From NCBI RefSeq assembly GCF_001280065.1, contig NZ_LGEA01000001.1, positions 1 through 64,000 of the forward strand: a stretch of 64,000 bases of DNA, written 5' to 3'. A model generated the notes under the pieces. That model had not been told where the DNA came from and ran no database searches. It was given only the letters and a program-made list of their open reading frames with translations. The number at the start of each line of letters is the position of its first letter. Within the stretch, counting starts at the first letter, position 1. This document shows, piece by piece, positions 1 through 8,350 of this stretch. The position numbers were made by a program, and so were the translations under genes. This DNA is from Streptomyces sp. NRRL B-1140 (GTDB lineage: Bacteria > Actinomycetota > Actinomycetes > Streptomycetales > Streptomycetaceae).

Positions 1-380
1 GGTGCGGGGGGCGCCGTCGCTGCGGCCCTGGCCCGGGCGACCGCCGCGGCGACGGCCGAGACGGGAGCGGGGGCGGGAGCCGCAGCGACGGGAGCGGGGG
101 CGGGAGCCGGTGGCGGTTCGGGGGCTTGGTCCGTCGACTTCGTCCGCTCCGTCGTATCGAGGAGGCGGCTGGAGCCGTCGGGCGCCACCTGAAGCACGAA
201 GTGGGCTCCTGAGTGGCCGTCGTTCACCGTGGCCTCGACCGGGGCGGCGCGCTTCTGCGCGTGACGTTGCAGGCGGTCCAGCACGGCCTCGTGCACGGAC
301 CCGCCCTCCTCGACGACCAGGAGCTCGCCGTTGATCTCGGCGAGTCCCTCACCCGGGATGCGCACCGCGAAACGGTTCAT
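1..380 (-). CDS. Partial protein with an N-terminal domain shared with the ChW protein of this island
   Basis: The gene starts at ATG 380 on the minus strand, with AGGAGG ten bases upstream, and runs off the left edge without a stop. It begins 21 nt after the stop of the transglycosylase-like gene, so the two probably form one operon. The first ~73 residues (MNRFAVRIPGEG... LQRHAQKR... PDGSSRLL) match residues ~29-100 of the ChW-repeat protein at 19713-21188: same length, same LQ-HA and PDGSS motifs. A Pro/Ala-rich linker follows. The function of the shared domain is unknown. By analogy with its paralogue the missing part may hold a membrane segment and an extracellular domain, which is inference. 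Confidence 0.8.
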   Translation of the reverse strand, partial: MNRFAVRIPGEGLAEINGELLVVEEGGSVHEAVLDRLQRHAQKRAAPVEATVNDGHSGAHFVLQVAPDGSSRLLDTTERTKSTDQAPEPPPAPAPAPVAAAPAPAPVSAVAAAVARARAAATAPPA

Positions 381-401
381 GACTGCGAGTCCTCCTGATG
401 C

Positions 402-1238
402 TCAGTCGCCGGAAGCGGCGGACGTGGACGGGGAAGCCGTGGCACCCGGGGCCGTGCCCGGTGTGACGCCTGGTGTGACTCCCGGAGTGGCGCCGGGAGG
501 CGGGGCGGCCACACCCGCGTACTTGGCGAACTGGGCCCGGACGGCGAGGACGTAACCCTGCGCCTCGTTGGTCCGGGGCACCCCCTCGGCCGCGCGCACG
601 GCCTCCATCCCCACGTGGTAGCCGGCCAGCGCGAGGTCCAGGACGCTGCCGGTGGCCTCGTTCGCGTCGATCATCCGCTGGGCCTGCCCGGCCAGGTCGC
701 ACAGATGACGGCCCTGGGCCATGATCGAGTCCTCGGCGTCGAACGGCGAGGTCTCGTCGTTGCCGTCGTCGTCCTCGCCGTACTTCTCGAAGACCGCGGG
801 CGGCAGTTGGGAGATGCCCTCCTCGCCGTTCTCGCCGAGCAGTTCCGCGTTGAAGCCGGACTCCCGCTCGATCTGCGAGGCGATGACGACCGGGCCGACC
901 GCCCCGCACAGGTCACCGGCCTCCTCGATCGGCTCCACCAGGTCCTCCGGCACCGTCGAGGGGTCCAGCTCGCCGCCGCCGTCGCCGTTGAAGACGGCGA
1001 TCACCTCGTCCGCGTCGTCGGCGCCGGCGGAACCGTCCGCACCGCCCGAGAACAGCAGGATCAGCGCGATGAGCGGCGCCAGCAGGACCCCGAAGCCGCC
1101 GATGATGACGATCACGACCAGGGTGCCGAGCAGCGCGAGCGGCGACAGCAGACAGCCGCAGCCGGTGCCGGCGGCGATGGTGTTCCGGACGGCGGTGGAC
1201 GTCCCGCCCTCTCCGCTTTCTCCCGTGCCCGCGCTCAT
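402..1238 (-). CDS. Membrane-anchored lytic transglycosylase-like protein (VirB1-like)
   Basis: 278 residues from ATG 1238. A hydrophobic segment at ~34-63 is followed by an extracellular acidic stretch and a lysozyme-like fold. SQIERESGFN at 121-130 has the ESGF signature of SLT transglycosylases, with Glu126 as the likely catalytic acid. The C-terminus is a Pro/Thr/Gly linker with repeated TPGV units. An in-frame start 32 codons upstream exists, but its extension is proline-rich and would overlap the promoter region, so 1238 is preferred. The enzyme would open peptidoglycan for the secretion apparatus, as VirB1 does in type IV systems. It is divergent from the secretion operon. Confidence 0.75.
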   Translation of the reverse strand: MSAGTGESGEGGTSTAVRNTIAAGTGCGCLLSPLALLGTLVVIVIIGGFGVLLAPLIALILLFSGGADGSAGADDADEVIAVFNGDGGGELDPSTVPEDLVEPIEEAGDLCGAVGPVVIASQIERESGFNAELLGENGEEGISQLPPAVFEKYGEDDDGNDETSPFDAEDSIMAQGRHLCDLAGQAQRMIDANEATGSVLDLALAGYHVGMEAVRAAEGVPRTNEAQGYVLAVRAQFAKYAGVAAPPPGATPGVTPGVTPGTAPGATASPSTSAASGD

Positions 1239-1263
1239 GGGGCCCGCCTTCTTCCTCTTGCCT

Positions 1264-1292
1264 TGAACCGCGACGGCTGGACGGCCCGTTGT
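1264..1292 (+). promoter_or_regulatory. Island promoter motif copy 1, upstream of the secretion operon
   Basis: TGAACC (1264-1269), 17 bases, CGTTGT (1287-1292). It lies about 120 bases before the ATG at 1410. The same two boxes with the same spacing occur upstream of five other units in the first 20 kb. This resembles promoters of ECF sigma factors. Confidence 0.75.
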
Positions 1293-1315
1293 GCTGTCGA
1301 CGGGCTCGGGAGATC

Positions 1316-1343
1316 GAAACGGGCCCGGGAGCAATTCAGTTCA
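1316..1343 (-). promoter_or_regulatory. Variant of the island promoter motif, reading toward the transglycosylase gene
   Basis: On the minus strand TGAACT (1343-1338), 16 bases, CGTTTC (1321-1316). It differs from the consensus by one base in each box and by one base of spacing. It lies 78 bases upstream of ATG 1238, and would drive the transglycosylase-like gene and the partial gene behind it. Confidence 0.4.
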
Positions 1344-1409
1344 AACCCGTGGACATCGAATGATCCAGCACAGCCGAAGCACGAGCGGAAGAAGGAGGGC
1401 TGACCGCAC

Positions 1410-2165
1410 ATGAGCACTCCTGAGGCGACGCCGTCGCACCCGCAGTCATGGGTCCGGGGGCCGAAGCCGGGACGGCCGGCGGCCTCCGGTGGCGGTATGC
1501 CCGGCACGGGCGCTCCGCCGGGTGCGGGGCAGGGCCCGGCGCCCTCGGCGGGCCGCGCCACCACGACGGCTCCCGACACCGCTCGGGCGCCCCGCCCGGG
1601 TCCCGGCAGGGGGCCGGGGCCGGCCGCCCGCGGGGGCTTGGCCGCCTCCGCCCCGCGGACCTCCGCCCCGTCCCGCGGCGGCGGCGAGGCCCCCTGGGGC
1701 GAGCCGGTGCGGCGGGCCCCGGGGCGCGGGAGGTCGCGGGACGAGATCGGGTGGGTCAAGGCCCACGGCGGGGCCGGTGCCACCTCGCTCGCCGAAGCGC
1801 TCGGCGGGGTCGACGTGGGCGCGCGCTGGCCGGAGCCTGCCCGGGGCGAGCCGCGCCGGATCCTGCTGGTCGGCCGGACGAGCGCGCGCGGACTGCGCGC
1901 CGTGTCACAGGCGTTGGGCGCGCTGCGGGACGGCAAGGCACCTCAGGGGATCGACCTGCTGGGTGTCGTCCTCGTCGCCGACGCCCCCGGGCGGCTCCCC
2001 CTCGGCCTGCTGCGCCGCATCCGGGTCGTCCGCTCGGTCGCCCGTGTGCAGCGCGTGCCGTGGATCCCGGCCTGGCGCGTGGGCGGCCGGCCGGCGCGTC
2101 TGCCCCGGCAACTCAGCGTGCTCGCCGACCTGGTGGGCGCCGACGGTGAAGGAACCGACGCATGA
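1410..2165 (+). CDS. ParA-like (DUF6668-type) protein, first gene of the secretion operon
   Basis: 251 residues from ATG 1410, preceded by GAAGGAGGG. Residues 1-105 are disordered and rich in Pro, Ala, Gly and Arg. A compact domain follows with WVKAHGGAGATSL at 115-127, a P-loop-like turn of the ParA/MinD kind in which the usual GKT/GKS lysine is absent. I assign it to the DUF6668 group from memory of actinobacterial secretion clusters. It may be a non-hydrolysing ParA relative that positions or regulates the apparatus, which is inference. Its stop overlaps the next start (ATGA at 2162), so translation is coupled. Confidence 0.6.
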   Translation: MSTPEATPSHPQSWVRGPKPGRPAASGGGMPGTGAPPGAGQGPAPSAGRATTTAPDTARAPRPGPGRGPGPAARGGLAASAPRTSAPSRGGGEAPWGEPVRRAPGRGRSRDEIGWVKAHGGAGATSLAEALGGVDVGARWPEPARGEPRRILLVGRTSARGLRAVSQALGALRDGKAPQGIDLLGVVLVADAPGRLPLGLLRRIRVVRSVARVQRVPWIPAWRVGGRPARLPRQLSVLADLVGADGEGTDA

Positions 2166-2452
2166 CCTCCCCTCTCGCGAGCCTTGCCCTGTCCTTCGGC
2201 GGGCCGCTCGCCGCCTACACCCCGAGTCCCGACGCGGGCGCGATCCTCGGTGTCCTCGCCTGGTGCGCCTCGGCGGCGGGGGTCGCCGGCCTGCTCATCG
2301 TCGGCATGCAGATGGCGATCCAGCTGCGGCGCGGCGAACCGGGCGAGGGCGGCACGTACTTCCGGGGCTTCTTCTTCGTCACCCTGGCCTGCCTGCTCGC
2401 CACGACGGCCGGTCCGCTCGTCGCGTTCCTCGGTGATCTGTCCCTCCACTGA
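2162..2452 (+). CDS. Small two-helix membrane protein, VirB2/TrbC-like
   Basis: 96 residues with hydrophobic segments at ~28-50 and ~68-90, joined by a short basic loop (QLRRGEPGEGG). Size, topology and position match the pilin-like VirB2/TrbC subunits of type IV systems, but no conserved catalytic or processing site is visible. It overlaps the preceding gene by 4 bases and is followed by a paralogue of the same design (2538-2822). Confidence 0.6.
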   Translation: MTSPLASLALSFGGPLAAYTPSPDAGAILGVLAWCASAAGVAGLLIVGMQMAIQLRRGEPGEGGTYFRGFFFVTLACLLATTAGPLVAFLGDLSLH

Positions 2453-2537
2453 GGGCCGGACACCTCCTCCGCACCACCCACTCACCCGCTTCCCCGCGCC
2501 CGCCGCCCATGCGCGGCGCCGAACACCCGGAGATCCC

Positions 2538-2822
2538 ATGTCCCTGCTCCTCGAAACGACCAGCCTGCTCGCCGCCGGGGTGCCCCAGCCGCAGAGCAAC
2601 GCACCCGGCGCCCTCACCACCAAGGTCAACACCGTGCTCGGCATAGCCGCCTGGGCGGGCACCGCCGCCGGCGTGGCCGGAGTGCTGATCACCGGCACGA
2701 TGATGGCCATCTCCCTCAAGCGCGGCGAGAGTTCCGAGCACATGAGCCGTCTCGGCATGGTGCTCGGCGGCTGTGTCCTGGTCGCCACGGCCGGCCCGCT
2801 GGTCGGCTTCGTCTTCAAGTAG
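2538..2822 (+). CDS. Second small two-helix membrane protein, VirB2/TrbC-like
   Basis: 94 residues from ATG 2538, preceded by GGAGATCCC. Hydrophobic segments at ~32-55 and ~72-92 flank a loop with SLKRGESSEH, which matches the QLRRGEPGEG loop of the previous protein. The two look like tandem duplicates with about the same spacing of helices. The pair could form a two-component pilus-like channel, or one could be a minor subunit. The gap of 85 bases before this gene shows no separate promoter. Confidence 0.6.
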   Translation: MSLLLETTSLLAAGVPQPQSNAPGALTTKVNTVLGIAAWAGTAAGVAGVLITGTMMAISLKRGESSEHMSRLGMVLGGCVLVATAGPLVGFVFK

Positions 2823-2845
2823 GCACGGACGACGGGACGATCGAG

Positions 2846-3649
2846 ATGTTCACGCGCAGGGAGTACCGGGAGCGACGCCGGTACCGGTCCGATCCGTCGG
2901 AGCCGTACTGGAAGCAGCGCGGCTGGCAGGTGTCGGCGGCGTTCCTCGGCGTCGTCGTCCTGCTGAGCGGGATCGTCGCCCTGACGGCGGGCCGGGGCAC
3001 CGCGGACGACGGCGCGAGCAGCCCGCCGTCGAAGGGGCCGCTGTCCGGCCCGGAAATGAAGGACGGCCGGCCCGACGGGTGCCGTACCGACGACCGCCAC
3101 GGCGACGTCATGCCCACGTCCCCGCCGGACGACGTCGACTGGCGCGCCCTCGGCGGCACGCGTGTGCCCGTCTCGGCGTCGGCCGGTCCGACCCTGACCC
3201 AGGGCCCCGTGTGGTGGTGCTTCGCGCACACGCCGACCGGCGCCGTACTGGCCGCCCACATCATTCCCTCGCACATGAGCGGCCCCGACTGGCGGACGAT
3301 CACCCAGGAGCAGGTCATGTCCGGCCCGGGGCGGGACCTGTTCGTCTTCAAGCGGTCCACCGTCCGGGACGACGCCCCGGGCAGCGCGCGGGACACCGGC
3401 CCCCGTCCTGACGCCGGGTCCGGCGGTTCGTCCGCCGCGTCCTACGCCGGTTTCTCGGTGCCCGCCTACTCCGGCGCGGCGGCGACGGTGGAGCTGCTGC
3501 TCAAGACCGGTCAGGGCTACGCCACGACCTCCGTCGCCCTGCGCTGGAGCGGCGGCGACTGGAAGGTCCAGCCGTCCGACAACGGTGCCCTGCACACCCC
3601 GGTGAAGGCGGTCCCGGGGACCAACGGCCATCTGCTCTGGGGGGTTTGA
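2846..3649 (+). CDS. Bitopic membrane protein, possibly VirB8/TcpC-like
   Basis: 267 residues from ATG 2846. A basic cytoplasmic head (RREYRERRRYRS) leads to one membrane helix at ~29-48 and a large extracellular part. The C-terminal third (from ~190) alternates beta-type stretches such as VALRWSGGDWKVQP, which resembles NTF2-like folds of VirB8/TcpC. The assignment is by topology, position and this weak pattern. It would be a scaffold linking the inner channel to the wall. The stop is one base before the GTG of the TrbL-like gene. Confidence 0.45.
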   Translation: MFTRREYRERRRYRSDPSEPYWKQRGWQVSAAFLGVVVLLSGIVALTAGRGTADDGASSPPSKGPLSGPEMKDGRPDGCRTDDRHGDVMPTSPPDDVDWRALGGTRVPVSASAGPTLTQGPVWWCFAHTPTGAVLAAHIIPSHMSGPDWRTITQEQVMSGPGRDLFVFKRSTVRDDAPGSARDTGPRPDAGSGGSSAASYAGFSVPAYSGAAATVELLLKTGQGYATTSVALRWSGGDWKVQPSDNGALHTPVKAVPGTNGHLLWGV

Positions 3650-3650
3650 C

Positions 3651-4871
3651 GTGGCGTGCCCGACCGGTAATCCCATCGTCGACGTCGCGGTCGGCTTCTT
3701 CAGCTTCCTCGGCGACCCCATCGGGACCATCGTCGAGGGCGTGGCCAACGCCGTACTCGCGGGCGCCATCGCGGTGTTCGGGGCGCTGACCACCGGCATC
3801 CCCACCCTCTCGGGGACCACCACCGCCCAGGACATCAACAGCCAGACCCAGTGGATCGTGGTGTATCTGGCGGTCGGCTCGCTGCTGTTCGCGTCGGCCC
3901 GGATGGCGATCGAGCGGCGCGGGAACGCCGGCACGACCGCGCTGAAGGGCATCCTGCGGGTCGTCCTGGTCTCGGGAGCCGCCACCACCGTGGTGACGGC
4001 CGCCGCCGCCCTCTCGGACGACTACTCCACCTATCTGTTCAACGCGGGTGCGGAGAAGCAGCTGAGTGCCGTGGGCGCCTGCTCCGACGGCAACGGCATC
4101 GAGTCGTTCCTGCTGCTGGTGCTCGCCTTCCTGCTGCTGATCGCCGGGATCATCCACACGATCCTGCTCTACATCCGCCTCGGCGTCATGATCCTGCTGC
4201 TGGGCACCCTTCCGCTGGCCGCCGCCGCCTCGATGACGGACTGGGGCGGCGGCTGGTGGCGCAAGCACCTCGGGTGGATGATCGCCTGGCTGTTGTACAA
4301 GCCGGCGGCCGGGCTGGTGCTGTACGCGGGTTCGGCCATGATCAGTTCGGGTCGGGACGGCGGCAGCGACATCAACGAACGCATTGCCGGTATCGGCGTG
4401 ATGCTGCTGTCCGCCGTCGCGCTGCCCGCCCTGCTGAAGCTCGTCGTGCCGGCCACCGCCGCGCTCGGCGGGGCGTCCGCGATGTCCGGGGCGATGTCCA
4501 CGGTCGGCGGGTCGCTGGCGTCCGGGGCCCGTTCGCTCGGAACCAGCGGCGGCAGCGGCGGCAGTGGCGGGCAGAGCGGTCCGCGCGGCGCGTCGGGGGC
4601 GTCCGGTTCGGGCGGCTCGGGCGGTTCGCAGGGCTCGTCCGGAGCCTCCGGCGCGCCGGGCGCACCCGGCGCGGGTCGCCCGGGCGTCTCGGGTGCCGGG
4701 GCGGGCGGCGGTGCCGGCGGGGGCGGGGCGGCCGCGGGCCGGGCCGCCGCGGCGGCGGGCGGTCCGGTCGGTGTCGCCGTCGGGGCGGCGGTGACGGCGG
4801 CACAGATCGCCGGCCGTGCCGCCTCCGGCTCGCTGGAGGGCGCCGACCCGGACAAGGGGCACAACACCTGA
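3651..4871 (+). CDS. Polytopic membrane protein, TrbL/VirB6-like
   Basis: 406 residues from GTG 3651. Six or more hydrophobic stretches lie between residues ~5 and ~285, including a very hydrophobic pair around 150-195 and a conserved-looking tryptophan-rich turn (DWGGGWWRKHLGW). The tail, from ~285, is almost pure Gly/Ser/Ala with repeated GGSGG units. This is the design of TrbL/VirB6, the polytopic channel component. The low-complexity tail may reach into the periplasm-like space or be a flexible cytosolic tether. The next gene starts 180 bases on, after a stable hairpin. Confidence 0.7.
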   Translation: MACPTGNPIVDVAVGFFSFLGDPIGTIVEGVANAVLAGAIAVFGALTTGIPTLSGTTTAQDINSQTQWIVVYLAVGSLLFASARMAIERRGNAGTTALKGILRVVLVSGAATTVVTAAAALSDDYSTYLFNAGAEKQLSAVGACSDGNGIESFLLLVLAFLLLIAGIIHTILLYIRLGVMILLLGTLPLAAAASMTDWGGGWWRKHLGWMIAWLLYKPAAGLVLYAGSAMISSGRDGGSDINERIAGIGVMLLSAVALPALLKLVVPATAALGGASAMSGAMSTVGGSLASGARSLGTSGGSGGSGGQSGPRGASGASGSGGSGGSQGSSGASGAPGAPGAGRPGVSGAGAGGGAGGGGAAAGRAAAAAGGPVGVAVGAAVTAAQIAGRAASGSLEGADPDKGHNT

Positions 4872-4928
4872 CCCCTGCGGCCCGGACGGTCCGGCGTCCC
4901 CGCCCGCCGTCCCGCCGCACCTCGAACG

Positions 4929-4966
4929 GCCGCCGGGCTCCCGATCCCCCCGCGGAGCCCGGCGGC
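4929..4966. terminator. Perfect 13-bp hairpin inside the secretion operon
   Basis: GCCGCCGGGCTCC at 4929-4941 pairs with GGAGCCCGGCGGC at 4954-4966 across a 12-base loop. There is no T-run. It sits between the TrbL-like gene and the PrgI-like gene, the only gap over 100 bases in the operon. It may attenuate or stabilise the transcript, giving more pilin/channel protein than ATPase. Confidence 0.5.
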
Positions 4967-5051
4967 TGCCGCCCTCCTCAGCCGTTCCGGCCTGTGCCCC
5001 GGCCCCTCACCGCGCCACGCAGGCGCACTCCACGAAGGGAAAACGGACCCC

Positions 5052-6545
5052 ATGTCCACGGAAGCCGTCACCCACCCGACCTACGGGAACTGGCGCCGCC
5101 CCCGGCGTCCCGGGCTCGGCCCGCTCGGTCTCGTCGGCACCTTCGGTGTCTTCGGCGGGCTCGTCCTCACGCTGCTCGCGTCACTGATATCGCTGTACGC
5201 GGCGATGGTGGTGTTCACCCCCATCGCGGTGCTGCTGGTCCCGCTCGCCATCCGCACCCAGGACGGCCGCAACGTCTACCAGCTGATGGCCCTGCGCCTC
5301 GGCTGGCGGCGGCGCAAGGCCAAGGGTGCGCACCTGTACGTCTCCGGGCCGCTCTCCGCCCGGCCCGGCGGCCGGTTCCGTCCGCCGGGGCTGCTCAACA
5401 AGGTGACGGTGACCGAGGGCCGGGACGCCTACGACCGCCCCTTCGGCGTGCTGCACCACCCGAGCCGCAACCTCTACACGATCGTCCTCGGCTGCGACCC
5501 CGACGGCGGTGCGCTCGTCGACCCCGACCAGGTGGACGTCTGGGTCGCGTTGTGGGGCGAGTGGCTGGCCCGGCTGTCCCACGAGCCGGGCCTGCGCGGC
5601 GCGTCGGTGATCGTGGAGACCGCCCCCGACCCCGGTACCCGGCTCGCCCACGAGGTGCTGCCCCGCATCCGGGAGAACGCGCCGGCGGCGGCCCGGGCGG
5701 TGATGGAGGAGGTCGTTGAACGGTATCCCACCGCGTCCTCCGAGATGCACACCTACGTCAGCCTCACCTACGGCGTGCCCGCCGGCCGGCGGCGGAAGAA
5801 GGAGGACGTGCTCACCGACCTCGCCATCCGCATCCCCGGCCTGCTCAGCGGCCTGGTGGCGGCGGGCGGCGGAGCAGCCGCCCCGCTGTCGGCGGAACGG
5901 ATCGCCGAGGTCGTACGGGTGGCCTACGACCCGGCGGTCGCCGCCGACGTCCTCGATGCCCGGGCCCGGCACGGCGGGACGGGCCTGGAGTGGGAGGACG
6001 CCGGGCCCGCGGCCGCCGTGGAGACCGTAGGCAGCTACCAGCACGACTCGGGGGTGTCCCGGACCTGGCTGATGACGCTGGCGCCGCGCGGCACGGTCCG
6101 GTCCTCGGTGCTCCGGGGCATGCTGGAGGCGGCGCCCGGCACCCGGCGCAAGCGGGTCGCTCTCGTGTACCGGCCGATCGACCCGGCCACCTCGGCCCGG
6201 ATCGTCGAGGCGGACCGGCGCAGCGCCCAGTTCATGGCGACGTCGGGCCGGGGCATGGTGCAGGCCCGCGCGGCCTCGGAGATGCGGGCGGCGGAGCAGA
6301 CCGCGGCCGAGGAGGCGTCGGGCGCGGGGCTCGTGGAGTTCTCGCTCATGCTGACGGTCACCGTCGACACCCTGGAGCAGCTCGCCGACGCGAGCGTCAC
6401 CGTGCGCAATCTGACGGCCGCCTCCCGGGTGCTGATGCGGCCCGCGGACCGGATGCAGGCGGCGGCGTTCAGCTGCACGCTGCCCGCCGGGATCCTCCCG
6501 TGGGAGCAGACCCTGATCCCCCACGAACTGCAGGAGGCGCTGTGA
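5052..6545 (+). CDS. PrgI / SCO6880-family protein (VirB3 plus N-terminal part of VirB4)
   Basis: 497 residues from ATG 5052. Two adjacent helices at ~24-47 and ~49-67 match PrgI/VirB3. The soluble remainder lacks a P-loop and corresponds in place to the N-terminal domain of VirB4 proteins; database entries of this type are named SCO6880 family. The ATPase core follows as a separate gene overlapping by 4 bases (GTGA), so VirB4 appears split here into a membrane-anchored N-half and a soluble motor. I infer that the two proteins act as one unit at the base of the channel. Confidence 0.7.
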   Translation: MSTEAVTHPTYGNWRRPRRPGLGPLGLVGTFGVFGGLVLTLLASLISLYAAMVVFTPIAVLLVPLAIRTQDGRNVYQLMALRLGWRRRKAKGAHLYVSGPLSARPGGRFRPPGLLNKVTVTEGRDAYDRPFGVLHHPSRNLYTIVLGCDPDGGALVDPDQVDVWVALWGEWLARLSHEPGLRGASVIVETAPDPGTRLAHEVLPRIRENAPAAARAVMEEVVERYPTASSEMHTYVSLTYGVPAGRRRKKEDVLTDLAIRIPGLLSGLVAAGGGAAAPLSAERIAEVVRVAYDPAVAADVLDARARHGGTGLEWEDAGPAAAVETVGSYQHDSGVSRTWLMTLAPRGTVRSSVLRGMLEAAPGTRRKRVALVYRPIDPATSARIVEADRRSAQFMATSGRGMVQARAASEMRAAEQTAAEEASGAGLVEFSLMLTVTVDTLEQLADASVTVRNLTAASRVLMRPADRMQAAAFSCTLPAGILPWEQTLIPHELQEAL

Positions 6546-8350
6546 GCCGGCGCGAGGAGAAGCGGGCCGAACAGGCCGATCGACTGGCCGAGTTGCGGGC
6601 GCGTGAGGAACTGGGCGCGCTCCGTGCCGGAGCGGGTGCCGCCCGGAGGGCCGGGCCCGGGCGGGACGAGGGGCCGGGTGAGGACGGCGGCGGGCGGAGC
6701 GGGCGCCGCACGGGCCGGAGGGACCGGAAAGACGCGAAGGGCCGGAAGGCGAGCGGGGGTTCCCGGGCGCGCGAGCTCTTCGTGCCGCCGCGCGGCTGGT
6801 ACGGGCCCGGGGGCGGGCGGGTCGGTTATCTGGACCCGCCGACCATGTGGCGGGCCACGACCGTGCAGGCGTGCGGGATGTGGCCGTTCGCCGCGGGTTC
6901 CGGCTCGCCCATGACGGGCGTACCGCTGGGGCAGCACCTGTTCACCGGGGCCACGGTCTGCGGCGACCCGTTGAACTGGTTCACCCGGGCCCGCTACATC
7001 TCCAACCCTTCGCTGTTCATGCTCGGCATGCCGGGCCTGGGCAAGTCCACGCTCGTCAACCGCATGCTGATCGGTCTCTCCGCGACCGGAGTCGTCCCGC
7101 TGGTCCTCGGTGACCTCAAGCCCGACTACGCCGACACGGTCCGCGCCCTGGGCGGCCAGGTGATCTCCATCGGCCGCGGCCGGGGCGGCATCAACGTCCT
7201 CGACCCGGGTGCCATGGGCGCGGCGGCGGCGCGGATCGGCGGCGAGGCGGGCGAGGTGCTGAAGGCCGAGACGCACGGCCGGGTGCTGAACATGGTGGCC
7301 GCGCTGATCACCATCGTGCGCGGCCGGCCGATGGACGACCACGAGCAGTCGGTGCTCTCCGCGGTCCTGCACCATCTGCGTGAACGTACCCCGCAGGGCC
7401 GTACGGTGCTGCTGCCGGACGTCCTGAGGGTGCTCGCCGAGGGCCCCGACCGGGTCCGCGCGGTCACCCTCGACCGGGGGGACGACGCCCGCTACCGGGA
7501 CGCCGTCGACCCGCTGCACCGCTCCCTGCTGGGCATCCTCGACGGTCCGCTGGGCGACACGTTCGCCTCCGAGACCTCCACGCGCATCGACCCGGCCGCC
7601 CCGGCGGTGTGCATCGACATCTCCGGCATCGGTGAGGCCGACACCCAGCTGACCGCCGCCGCGATGCTCGCCGCCTGGTCGGACGGGCTGGGCACGGTGG
7701 CCGCCTCGCACGCGCTCGCGGACGCCGGTCTCGAACCGCGGCGCTGGTTCTTCACGGTGCTCGACGAGTTGTGGCGCCCGCTGCGCGCCGCCTCCGGCAT
7801 CGTCGACCGCATCGACGCGCTGACGCGCCTGAACCGCTCCCTCGGACTGGGGGACGCCAAGATCACCCACACGCTCAAGGACGCCGAGGCGCTCGGCACC
7901 GACGCCGACCGGGCCAAGGCCCGCGGCTTCGTGGAGCGGGCGGGCATGGTGGTGTGCGCGGGGCTGCCGAAGGCGGAGATGGAGGATCTCGGCAAGGTGG
8001 TGGGGCTGTCCCGGCGCGAGATCGAGCTCGTGTCGTCGTGGTCCTCCCCGCCCGGCTGGGGGGTCTCGGGGGAGCACGAGGAGCCGCCCGGCCGGGGCCG
8101 CTTCCTCATCAAGGTCGGCGGGCGCCCCGGTATCCCGATCAAGGTCGCGATCACCGACGCCGAACGCAGGCTGCACGACACCAACACCCGGTGGACGCCG
8201 CACGAGAAGACCGTCGAGGGGGCCGTCGAGCAGGAACTCGCCCGCACCGCCGCACAGGTGGCCCGGGCCGCCCGGGAAGGGGCGTACGCGCTGCCCGGCA
8301 CGCCCGAGGGCCCGGCAACCGGGGGCGGCGCGGGGAGGTGGACCGCGTGA
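6542..8350 (+). CDS. VirB4-type ATPase (motor half)
   Basis: 602 residues from GTG 6542, chosen because it overlaps the upstream stop (GTGA). Residues 1-75 are a highly charged Arg/Glu/Lys extension. The RecA-like core has Walker A GMPGLGKST at ~162-170, followed by VVPLVLGDLKPDYADT, as in VirB4/TraC ATPases, and a later acidic strand FTVLDELWRPL that serves as Walker B. It would energise assembly and substrate movement together with the PrgI/SCO6880-like protein. Its stop overlaps the next GTG at 8347. Confidence 0.85.
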   Translation: MSRREEKRAEQADRLAELRAREELGALRAGAGAARRAGPGRDEGPGEDGGGRSGRRTGRRDRKDAKGRKASGGSRARELFVPPRGWYGPGGGRVGYLDPPTMWRATTVQACGMWPFAAGSGSPMTGVPLGQHLFTGATVCGDPLNWFTRARYISNPSLFMLGMPGLGKSTLVNRMLIGLSATGVVPLVLGDLKPDYADTVRALGGQVISIGRGRGGINVLDPGAMGAAAARIGGEAGEVLKAETHGRVLNMVAALITIVRGRPMDDHEQSVLSAVLHHLRERTPQGRTVLLPDVLRVLAEGPDRVRAVTLDRGDDARYRDAVDPLHRSLLGILDGPLGDTFASETSTRIDPAAPAVCIDISGIGEADTQLTAAAMLAAWSDGLGTVAASHALADAGLEPRRWFFTVLDELWRPLRAASGIVDRIDALTRLNRSLGLGDAKITHTLKDAEALGTDADRAKARGFVERAGMVVCAGLPKAEMEDLGKVVGLSRREIELVSSWSSPPGWGVSGEHEEPPGRGRFLIKVGGRPGIPIKVAITDAERRLHDTNTRWTPHEKTVEGAVEQELARTAAQVARAAREGAYALPGTPEGPATGGGAGRWTA

